Below are positions 49,601 to 61,600 of a DNA stretch of 64,000 nt, one piece after another. A model generated the notes under the pieces. It searched no databases. It was given only the letters and a program-made list of their open reading frames with translations, and was not told the DNA's origin. The DNA is taken from contig JAXRKP010000216.1 of NCBI GenBank assembly GCA_037039925.1, positions 136,001 through 200,000 on the forward strand. Direction: 5' to 3'. The translations under genes were made by a program, and so were the position numbers. Each line of letters begins with the position of its first letter. Position 1 is the stretch's first letter. The stretch comes from Doris montereyensis (lineage: Eukaryota > Mollusca > Gastropoda > Nudibranchia > Dorididae).

Positions 49601-52600
49601 GTTTCTCTGGGGCCACGATAGTGCAGCTTTTCTGCCTCCAGGAATTGATCAAGATTCTTCTTTGTCCCTTTTGTTTCGAGCCTTTATCTCTTGCTAAAGG
49701 TGACAAGACATTTGGACTCGCTATTCTCCTGAAGCTCTCATGTAGAACGTGCTGTAAGGTCCTGTCTACCCAGCATACGTCTGCAAAGATCGACAGGGTG
49801 TTCGAGGTGAACCGCAGGGCAGTGGCGACATCCATCGCAACTGGTATGGGGCAGGCAGGCCTTACAGCTTTCTGTGAGATGATGGACATGCCTCTTTTTC
49901 ATCACAAGACCTTTTTCCAGCATCAACGAACCATCGAGATCTGCTAGCTATTCGTCGGGTATGTTACACGAGGCTGTTGATGTAGTAGATCCGAAAAGCG
50001 TACCCTGAGCAGGCAGGAAATTCCGTCATAGACATCGACGTCTCCTATGATGGTAGCTGGCATACTCGTGGACACAAGTCAATGTGTGGTATTGGTTGTG
50101 TAATTGAGAACAGGACTGGTCTTGTGGTGGACTATGAGGTATTGTCAGTACTGCCATAAGTGTGACACAGTCGGAAGCAAGCTCAAAGATAATGAGGAGG
50201 TGTATGAGGAGTTTAGGAAGAAGCATGAAGTAGAATGTGATAGGAATCATGTAGGATCTTCAGGTAGTATGGAGCAGAAGGCAGCTGTAAATATATGGAG
50301 GAGATCTGTAGAGAAGAATAGTCTTAGGTATAGGTCAGTAATTTGTGATGGTGATGCTAATACAATTAGGCAGCTGAAAGATACAGATCCATATGAAGGT
50401 GTGGTAATTGAAAAGAGGGAATGTGTCAATCATGTGGCTAAGAGACTAGGGACAGCACTTAGGAAGACTGTGGAGAATAAGAAGAAGGTAAAGGTGACTT
50501 TAGGTGGTAATGGAAAAGGAAGTTGACACAGGGGAAGATATTGAAGTTGCAGAAATATTACACGAAGGCGGTCAGATCAGCGACACTGTGGATGATATGA
50601 AGCGCGCTATCTGGGCAAACTGCACGTCCTCGAATGAGTCGCCTAAGCATGAGGACTGTCCCAAAGGAGTAGATTCCTGGTGCTTTTACCAGAAAGCTAT
50701 TTCTAAAGGAATGTCAGAGCCTGATCATGACAAGCTTATGACAACATTTCTAGTCCTCTTGTGGCTGAACACATCCGGGACGTGTATGTTCGGCTCTCCG
50801 ATGATGATCTTTTGAGGAGATGCCTTGATGGAAAGACTCAGAATGCAAACGAGAGCATCCACGCTTTGATCTGGTCTCGATGCCCCAAGCATAAGTTTGT
50901 AGGTAGGCAGCGTTTAGGAGATTTCTGTAGGATTAGGTGTAGGAGAATTCAACCAGGGGCAAATCGCAACGTTTTATTTCAGCGCTAGGATTAGGTGTAG
51001 GATATTCATTTTGGAAGTATGGAGCTAGGAGAGATAATGTTAGGAAGAGGAAATCAGAGAGAGCTTGTGAAGCTGTGTCCAAGAGGAGGAGAGAGATCAG
51101 GAGAATAGCACAGACAAGAGAAGAGGAACGACTTCAACAGCTGGAGGGCGGAGAGCAGTATGCTGCGGGCAGTTTTGAAATGGATTTACGTCAGATATTG
51201 AAATGGATTTTCGGATGAGTATCAATAGTTTTAAGTAAAATCTATCCATTTAAGTCTCTTTCTTATCTCTCCACAGGACTCTGATTGTTGTGAATACTTT
51301 TTGTTGTGGTGTACCAAGTGTTTATAAGAGTTGTATGTCAATGTGTGAGATTATGTCATGTAAATATCAAGTTACCGTGTATACTAAAAGCATGAAATTG
51401 TATGACTAATCATATGTTTTAAAGCAAATCTTAAGCTCTTTCCACAGGTATTGGTTTGTATTTTGGATAAACAAACAGTATTGGGGGTTTGAATGGCTTC
51501 AATTCTTTAAACCAATGATTTAATCCGTTTTTTCAATTTTTCTCAAAATGAATTTTTTTAGGGGGTGGGGTTACAATGTTGAGGTTTTCTCAAAAACCAT
51601 CATTACAATACCTTTGAAATTTGGCATAGTTGTTTGCAAGTAGTTTGTTCTATAGCTTATTGGTGATCTTGTTTTAAAATGATAATTTTGCATGTAAATG
51701 GATTTTTTTCAGAAATAATCTGAGAAAAATGAAGGTTCACAGCTTTTCACTCATATGAGCATAAAAATTTATATATTTCAAATATATAAAAACAGTCTTA
51801 TACGTTTTGACACTGTATTCATACCTATCCACAGCAAATTTCAATGAATTCTTATTATGGATAAGGGAGAAATCATTTTTTTTAGATTATATCATTTTAG
51901 GGGTTAGTTATCACGAAAAAAAAAAATTCACATGCAATCTAAAAAAAGCAGTCAAATATGGCATACTGATGCCTATCTGACTTGTATAAAACATAAAAGA
52001 CATCTATAGGTTTGTAAATTAACAAAAGTGGTCCTTCTTAATATAAATCATTTTGATCCTGTCACCTTTTCACATGTCTGTAGGACATTTTTTCACAAGC
52101 AGCGGCTTTAACATCTCACCGACTCACGAAATATCACCAAAGCATCCAACAGGTCTGGTGTGTCAATAAATGACCAGGTTGTGATTTTAAGTATTTCTCT
52201 CTAAAACAGGAGGAGAAGGAATGTCATTTTTTCAACAAATTTTCTGTCTTTACATCAGTTTCTGTCTTTAAAACTGTCTTTACATCATTTTAGAGTTTCT
52301 GATCCAGCGTCACTTTTTTTAACTTCCAAAGAGTCTGAATGTTTCTTCTCTACATTTTCACTGCAATTATTTTTCTCACAGTCTTGAAGGCAAGCTGGAA
52401 TTTTCTCCGTTTTCTTCATCACTTATCACAATGCAGTTCACCATTTGCTTTGACAGCATTACTTCCTTGTCCTCTCCGTGGAATGTCAGCTGAGGCAGCA
52501 ATTTTAACTGAAGAAAGAATATATTGGTTTCATTAACATTTATGAATGTTAAAAAGGTGCATAAAACAAACTATTTATTTTCATACGCTTGGATTTCAAT

Positions 52601-55600
52601 TCTATATGATTTTTAATTTGATAAAAAAAACAACCCTGCTAGGGTTTAAACCCACAACCTTTTAGATAAGAGACTGTCACGTTGTCTCTGGACTGAGTCC
52701 CCCATTATACATGAAGTGCACTGTATAAAAACAAGGATGATTATATATCTTATTATTCCACTGGTGTTCATTTCTGTTCTTAATTCTTCTTCTTAATATT
52801 ATCATCATTGATGTCATTTTCATCACCATTGTTTAAAGAATATTGAACAGAAATGATGGGAGATATTGAATTTTTATTGTGTTTTTAAGTATTTCTAAGG
52901 ACATGCAAAATATACAAACTCATTTTAAACAAAGGAAGTATTTTAAACTATAGGCATCAGGTTTAAATACAATATTATTACACAAAAAAGCGAAGGTAGC
53001 GCTGTTTCAGTTTGAAGAGATGTCACACATTTAAGAGCTCAATGACAACTGCTTTACAATGCAATCTGAATATCTTCTTTCTTTATCAGTTCCCATCATA
53101 CCTTCTGGTATATGGATCAATCTGAATGTAAAAGGACAAAATACTCGATTTTCCATTACAATTACAATTCGGTATAAAACGCAAATTAAAGAAATTTAAG
53201 GAAAGCAAAAAAATACATTTGACTACCTTAGTGCCTGTGGATCCAGCGTTGGTGGAAGAATTATAAATTTCAGGTGGAACGTGTAATTCATGGTCTTCAA
53301 TGAAAATGCCTTTCAGTTCTGGGAAATAGTAGTAGCGTCTGTAAAGCCTATCTCGTCCCAGGGGATATATTGACACCATTCTCTGATAATCCATAATTTC
53401 ATCAAGCATGTCAAACTCCTTTTACAAAATTCTGTCTTCTTCCTCGTCTCCATTTCATGCTCTTTCTTTTTCTCTATCTCTTTTTCTTCTGGCGATTTTT
53501 CCGGCTTAGAAGGAAGAGGTGTAACATCAGCTGGAAGACTGTTGGGGAAATTTATGGGAAGTTTGTTGTTAGTTTCAACTTCATCACGAGGAAAATAAAA
53601 CTGTATAAGATATAATAATAAATAGATAAACATCCAACCTAATAATTCACTGCCGTAAAAAGTCCACAATAGGTGTTTTCACATTCACAAACGTGGTCAA
53701 ATATGATGTATCAAATAAAAGCCATGTTTCAAGATGAAAAAATACACAAGACAGCTGTGATATGGAATAAGCAGAATGATAATAATCATAGCTCCAGTAA
53801 GCCTCCCTTACATACATACGAAACATACAATGAGGAAAATGAAAGAGGCAAAACTTATAGCCTGTTAATTAGAGAATTATTGAGACAACAAAATTTTCAA
53901 AAGAGATCCTAGTCTACTAAATATTTAATTTCAAGAGGTCTCTAAGTCGGTGCAGACATATTCTTAAAACATAAAGAACAAAACTTGTAAATTGACGAGT
54001 CCACTAAAAAAAGATCGCTATTATAATTATCTTAAAACACTGGGACAACAAATGTACAAAGACAGATATGAACCCCAGCAAAAACAAACCCATTGTGCTG
54101 TGCCATCAACTGCTGCATTCTTACGGCTTGTTCCCTTGCTCTCTCTTCCATCATTTTTTTGTATCTGAAATAAGAACGACAGCACTTTTTTTATTTTGGC
54201 AAAACGATAGGATCATTTCTTATGGTGTTACTTAGAATTTACTTCTTTTTTTCTTTTTAATCATCCTGTGACAACCTCTTGTTTAATCAGGATTCTGAAT
54301 AACTTTTATTCTTCTTTTATCCTTCCACTTGCGGTCTTAGGTGTTATGGACAGGAATACAATTTTTTTTTTAAGCTTAATTACTTTGAATTCTAAACAAA
54401 ATCTTTCTATAGCAAAAACCAAGAACAATGTCATGAACTAAGGAAAATAAAATTGTAATGACAAAGACTACCAAAGAGACAATGTCAAAAGTCTCTTTAA
54501 ATTTCTTAGGTGAGAATGAAAAGTTTAGCCTGTTTTCTTAAAGCCACGACCATCTCTATCTTTCATGTTTTAGCTTTTATGAAACAGGCTGGATTTTCTA
54601 CTTGTTTGTCAGTTGGGGTTTTACAGGATTGTCTTATTTTTATGGATGGGGAGAATTTTGTTCCGCACCCCCCAAGAAAAGTTGTGATACCTTGAAATAT
54701 TCAATAAAGCCTGTATAAAAGCAAAAAATAATCTTAAGACAAAATTTGAAGACCTCCACGCTGTTTGCAAGGTCTCACTTAATAATGTCGTCGATAAATT
54801 CTCTTCCTTACTTGTTAGCCTGTTCCTCCTTTTCGCCTCTGCTCTGCCCATTGAAACTGCTTCAAGTCATACTTCTTTATTCGCAGTTTTTCTGAAGACT
54901 CCTCTATCATGTCTCTTACCATTGCATATGTGAGAATCTGCTGAACCAAGGTGTCTATCAATCTCACCTTGTTTGCTGGCAAAAACAGTAAATAGGTAAC
55001 TTCATTGATTAATAAATACCAAATAAAGTAAAATCTTATTTACATGGAATGAAACGTGTAAACGAAAAATCAAAAAGAAGAAAATACACAATAAAAAACT
55101 ATACTGAAATCCAAAAACTATCTGAACTTAGTGAAGAAGCCATTCATATCTTTCTTAGAAGTCATGTTATTATTTGAAATTCTGTAACAAGTAATAGGCT
55201 ACCTGGAGATAAATCAAAGACATTCTCGTTTAACAACGTCCCTGACCACAGCAGGACAATCAATTTTTAGCTCAAGACCAGGATCGTCGTGAGCAGTGTA
55301 TCCTCCTCTCTGCTGATAACGAAACCTGGCATTTTTAGCACTGGCCTTTGCTCCTGATGCTAATATGTGAACTCGCAATATTTCCGACAAAGTGAACTGA
55401 TCCAAAAGAGTATCTCTCAACGGCATACCTGGGAACAGAATAACAACAGGTCTTGATTAAATATGTGACGTTAAAGCTGAGGATCACATTACTTACATAG
55501 CTGCCAACCTTTTCAGATAAAAAACAACACTAGACACCGACTGTGCAATCTAATTTTAATTGCATGACAGCCCGTAATATTTAAAAAACATCAATAATTC

Positions 55601-58600
55601 AACTTAAATTAACAATTTTATGAAGTAAATATTGAAAATTCTGCCTATTTCTGGCTTTTCTAGCAAGTGTAACAGTAGTTTTGTGAACTCAGAATGGTGT
55701 CTCCAGACTTTCATGCCAATCTCACTAAGTCTCTGTTAACTTAAGGTTTCTTTAAACAAAAATTATCAACTAACCCTCATATACATACTTTTCAAAGTAA
55801 AATACAAAGTTATGAACTCAAAGCCCAAAAAACATACTAAATATGTTTAAAAAATTATTTTTTTAAATGAAGAAAAGAAATAATGCAAAGAGACTATTAT
55901 AAAGTAATGTAAAAAAGTAATGAGAATATAAATACATATATGTAATAGAGATTGTGCAATATGGATGCAAAGAGTAGGTACAAATTTATATTATTTACTT
56001 ACCAAATGTACTTTGAGAATACTGAGCCATAATTGTTGCAGATCTGATTAATTCATTTGGAGATATTTCCTCCTCCATATCTTCTTCCTTGTCCTCATCT
56101 GTGATAATAAAAAGATCAATCTTAAAATGTATGTCTATCTGTAATGTATAAATACTACAGTGTATGTGTCAGATCAGACGTACTTTCTGTGTTCTTCACC
56201 AGGAAACAATGCATGGCCAGTGGTTAAATAAAACACAAGGAAAAGCAACATCATGGTAACACAATAATATGCAAATCTTAAATAGTATGAGCATCATGAA
56301 CTTTCACATATCCATCACCTTTATGCATTTTCGTTCATGTGTTTTAAAAATGTGTTTGCTTCTTGTAGTTTTAATCAAAGAAGGAAATTGTATTCATAAC
56401 CATACTGTAAAAAAATTAATTTATCTAAAGAAAAAGGTATTTCAGCACCAAAATGTAAAAAAAAAACTTCTTTCCCCCCTTTCCATTTCAAAATTATTCA
56501 GACTTACTGTGTTTAACACTTTCTTCCTTCTCCAACTCTTCATACTCTTCTGCTTCTTCTTCCTGAAGATTAAAAAGAGCACACAGCAACATCTGCAGCA
56601 AGTCGCACAGAGGGCCATCTGGCTCATGGTCCATTAAAGCTGACTCCATCATGACTGTCATTTAAAAAAGAGAAAATACATACACCTTTAATTTTCCAAA
56701 TTCTTAAGCAGGAAGAGAGGAGAAGACACAGAACCACAAAAGGGATGGAGAGCGAGAGAGGAAGAGAGGCTTCATTGGAATTTATACCGTCCACCAAGTG
56801 CGGTGATCTAGGGATGAATTAAGCAGGATGAACGAGGGAAGGGAAAGAAGTGGGGACCTACAAGTAACGCCTGCCAACCACCAACAACAAAAAGAAAAAA
56901 AAGATGGATAGCAATAGGTATAAAGACCACCAAAAAAAAAAAACACAACACAAATTTTTTTGAACCAGAAATAAAACAAGAGACTACTTAACAGGGATAC
57001 CATGATATAAAACAATAAGGAAAAAAATCAATGTCTGCAAACAACTGAAGGCGGAGGTCTTAATTTTAAAACGTTATCGCTGATTTCAATACCGAAACTT
57101 ATCACTTCTTACTATGACATGTAGATCTAGAGGCCATCTACAAGTAATCATCCTAGATCAAATGTCAACAATTGTATGCATACGCCTAGCTCATCTTTTA
57201 TGGCACAGTGAAAGCCATTTTTATAATTACACATAGCTGCCGACCTTTTCAAATCGGAAAACAGACTCTGACCACACAAGCTTTTTTCTAACTTGCACGA
57301 TGGCCTGTAATATTCCGGAAAACATTGATAATTTGACTTGAGTTAACCCCCATTAAAGTTAGCGACAAAAAGGTTGCCGATTGCTGGCCTTTCTAGCTAA
57401 GTCTGACGGTAGTTTTGCAAATTTATACTCAGAATGCCATCTCCAGAAATTCACCCTTGTTTCTCTTTGCCATTAATTCAGGGTTCAACTTGGGTTCCTT
57501 TAAAAATTATTATAGGTAGCCCTTATATTTTCCAATGTAAATCCAGGCTTATAGTCTCATAAAAAAAACCTCAACCCATACTAAATATGTTGTACGTACT
57601 GGTTGGTAGCTATGACAGGGTTTGAACTTAGAACTCGCAATATGTGAGTCTGAAAATTGTTTTGTGGGTTACATTCATTGCACACTCGCAATATTTTGTG
57701 AGTAGACCCAAGAGCCCTATCACTTCAAAGCAATGCTAGCCTACTACATCTAAATGGTCTCACATTTATTTCAGATGAGAGGAACAAATGGTGCAGAAAT
57801 CAGAAAATGACAAAAGTCAAAATTGTCATGCAAAAGTCTGCATACTATTCAAGTATATATGCACTTAAAGATCCTTTACTCACCCCATGTAAAACCCTTG
57901 GGAAAGAATTGTTTGAAATCAAATATTGTTTTGAAGATGTGTGTGAATTCCATTATCATAACAGCATCTCCAAAAATTTCTGATGGAATACGGGTTCGCA
58001 CAGGGATGAACTCTGGCATATCCTGGTAAAAAAGAAGAAATTCAGTTCCAAATTTGGCTCTTATCCTTTCATTTATTTTTGATCACGTAACATCCATCTT
58101 ATGAAGTATAGAAGATAAAACGATGTAATTGATATCTAAAACAAAATATGTACATCCTTGAAAACAGCTTGTAAAGATATCTAAGACTTTAATGGATATC
58201 TACAAATAAAAAAGTATACCTTCAAATCATCACATTCCAAGTCATCACGGGGCCTTGACCACTCACGGAATATTTCAACTTCTCTTCTTTTTTCTTCCAT
58301 CTTTTTTCATTCTCTCCTGAAATATCATAACAGGAGCAAAATTGGGAATGAAATCAATGTTTGACGATTAAAAACCAATCTTAAATAAACTTATAAGACA
58401 AGCACACCACAAAGTTAATTTTTTCTAAAGACTTTGGATAATGGAATTCTTTCATTGAGTTTTTACTTATAGGATTTTAAATGATTACCCTATCTCTTTC
58501 TTCCTTCCGCCTGATTTTTTCAGCTTCAATCTGACGTCTCATCTCTTCTTTCTTTGCTTCCTTTTCTTCTAGCTTTTGCTGTTTTATTCTTTCTCTTATA

Positions 58601-61600
58601 AGAATTCGCTCCCTCGTGAGTAAGTGAAGGTTCAGATAGCACCTGAGAGTCTGAAGAAATGAACATGGAATAATGTATATACCAACTATAAGAAGCTATA
58701 TCTTATTAACATCACAAATTTTACCCCACAGAGTAGCCTCAAACAAGTTTAATATCAACAGAGGTTATCAATAATACGAAAACGCTAGTTTTACCAGAGA
58801 GCATTTTATTTAGACCAATGGTAAAATGTTAAAATATATTTTTCGTCATAAAGTCAAGTGCTATAAAGCAATAAGAAATAAAGATGGGTTTACAGTCAAT
58901 CCTCAACTCCCCAGGAGTACAGTACAGCAGCCTGTTAAGCGCTTTGTACTGACCTTTAGACAAGATTTTTTTCTACCTGTAACCAGATATTCATTCATAC
59001 GTGAGCTAATTGAGGAAAGCAGAGTCTTTAACACAAAAATCACGTAATTATCAGGAAAAGGACTAAATTTCTTTTTGTTGCAAAATAAACAGGGTGGAAA
59101 ACTACTCAAACGGTACATTACCTTTCTGCTTTTTATTAATTTTGGCAACTTTATTCGGAACACTAGGTGGTGGTTCTTCATATTCAATATATGATGAAGA
59201 AGCCTCATACGAGCGCTTGGCATTATTCTTGCGTTTAATTTGAGACTTTTCAAATACAGGCAGTGGACCAGCAAAAAGTCTTCAAAGGTGGCACTAACTA
59301 GACCAAGCTTCTTCATTATTGGTTGCTGTGGAAAAAAATATGTAAAGCAATATAGAACTTTATGTTGCGCTCTGGAGTGGGTTTTATTAAACATGTCTTT
59401 TTCTATTTCCTATAACTTTATTAGTTATGACATATATGTATGTGACTATTTCATCTAGAAGTCAATTAAAACTCATGCTTGGCTAACTCTTAATTTGAAA
59501 TAAATTGATGAAAACTGCGCAAAGATGGAGGAAACACAAATCAATTATTCAAAGATAGGAAGAGAGAAGAAACCAATGGGATCAAATTCAAAATTTTGAG
59601 TCATCACTGATTAATCTGTGGATCTCTTTAATGACCTAAGACAGAATGCCCACCTTTACTTTCCATAATCCCTCCACAGGTTCACAATGCTGTTTCAGAA
59701 ATAATTTACTTCTGTCTCTGGAATAAAGTCCTCTTTACGACTGAAAAACACATCAAAATAAAGGTATCAGATAAACAGTTTTGACTTTTGTTCTACTAAA
59801 AAACATGAATAAACAATACAGACACAAAAACAAATGGGCTAGTCACAATGTTTGCAATAATTTAATAAATACATGACTTGACTTGAAGCCTTCCGCCAAA
59901 CTAATTCTAACTCGCACAACCCGTATTCTTACAGAAATGTGGAAGTAACCTCCTTTAACGTTATTAACAAAAGTCTCTGCTGTTAGCTTAGGGTTTCTTT
60001 ACTAGCAAAATACAGTTGACCCTCATAGACGTACTTCTCAAAGTAAATACAGACTTGCGAACTCAAAGCCAAAACAGCATACTGAATATGTTTTTCAAGT
60101 ATTGATTAACAGTTATGCCACTGTTATCTCACCTTAAATTATCCGGCGAGGTTTTTATTGTATCCGCCTGGCCACTGAGTTTCACAACATACTCAAATTT
60201 GGAATAGTCTTGATATGGCATCTTTTTCTTTTTTTCTCACTGACAAAGCATAAAAAATACAACTTTAAATACAGAGAAATAATATATATTAACGAATATC
60301 ATACTGACACAATTTCATCCACATAAACATAAAGAAAAAGGAAATGAGACTTCAATGCTAAAACGCAACAAAATTATGTGAATACGATGCTCATATATAC
60401 ATATTTATGCATCATGAGTATTAGACTACTTTCAGTGATTTCAAACTAACTTCTAGGCAATAATAAAGTCAATAAAACACGGATGAGTAAAGCTTAAGGG
60501 TGACAAAAATAGCCAAATTAAACCAAAGTACGATTTTTTAAAATCACAAATTAATAATTTGTCTATCCACAAGATAAGCAGAAGTAAATAATTATTGTTT
60601 TCTTTCTTTCTTTATCAGCTCCCATTCTACCTTCCGGTGTATGGGTTTAAATGCCCGAAATGATCTTTCTCCAGGCTGCCCTGTCCTGACATCTTCTGTT
60701 TCGTTCCGTGAAAGTTAAATTTCTTTGAGTTATTTGTTTTACATCATTAAAATTCTCATTTATAAAATCTATGAAAGGAAGTAGATAATTAAAGAAGTAA
60801 GCTGATTTATTTATTTCATCTCTTTCCATTGACATTTAGCCCATCAACCAGATGCAGGGATCTTATGGTGAATTGAGAAGAAAAAGCAAGATAAAAGATC
60901 GTGAAAGAATGAAAGGAACGAAGTAAAACCTGCCATATAAATAAATTAAAAGAAAAAGTCAGGGCAATCTTGCAGAAAGATCAATGAAGCAAAGCCTTGT
61001 AAAAAAAGAATCTATAAAGAAAAAGAAAAAAAAAAGATACAGTACTGAAAAAACCCCAGGAATTTCTGATTAACAGGAAAGGCTTACACCCATGTATAAT
61101 ATGTATTTCATCCTAACCTTTTTTCCACCCTGATTGGAATCATCTGAATCTTCTATAACAATAATGTCACCATTTGATTTTTCTTCTTCTTGAGGAACAA
61201 CTGCAATGACTTTACATGTAATCCTGTGAAAAAAAGAGGGAGGGAGAGAAGATGATAATAACAAATACTCTGAACTTTCAGATATTATAGTCAATATTGA
61301 TCTTCTTTCAGTTTAAAATGCAAACATGCAAGCTATTAAAATGTCAACAAACTTTCAACTTCATGATACCACAACTGCTCATTTTCAGTAATAGGTAAGG
61401 ACAACAGTGAAAGATGCAACAAATCAGATAAAAGTATTAAAAGAGCTTTCACTTGCCAATGAAAGAATGAGGATGAAAAATAAGTGAGTTAGAAAACAGA
61501 AAAACTATTTTCATCACGATCAACCAAAACTGGGGGAAAAAAGATTTTCTGTACTATATCCTGTAAATAGAAATTAAACTAACAGCTCACCGCAATGAGA

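Larger units (their letters stand above)
48560..51250 (+). mobile_element. Mutator-like DNA transposon in BAZ1A intron 16
   Basis: An insertion of roughly 2.7 kb, antisense to the host gene. It carries a GC-rich leader, a 5' UTR intron and a transposase of the metazoan Mutator-like transposase family. Its ends were not resolved. No convincing terminal inverted repeats or target duplication were seen by eye, so the limits given are approximate. It makes intron 16 the longest in BAZ1A (about 4.2 kb). Confidence 0.7.

Noticed and set aside
49395..49889. 164-codon open frame on the - strand
   Set aside because: It is antisense to the transposase and its poly-Ala stretch is the complement of the Gln codons. 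No BAZ1A homology.
58903..59394. 163-codon ORF read as a single protein
   Set aside because: It runs through BAZ1A exon 6 and the intron after it. Only the 204-base exon has splice sites, and its middle is probably out of frame.
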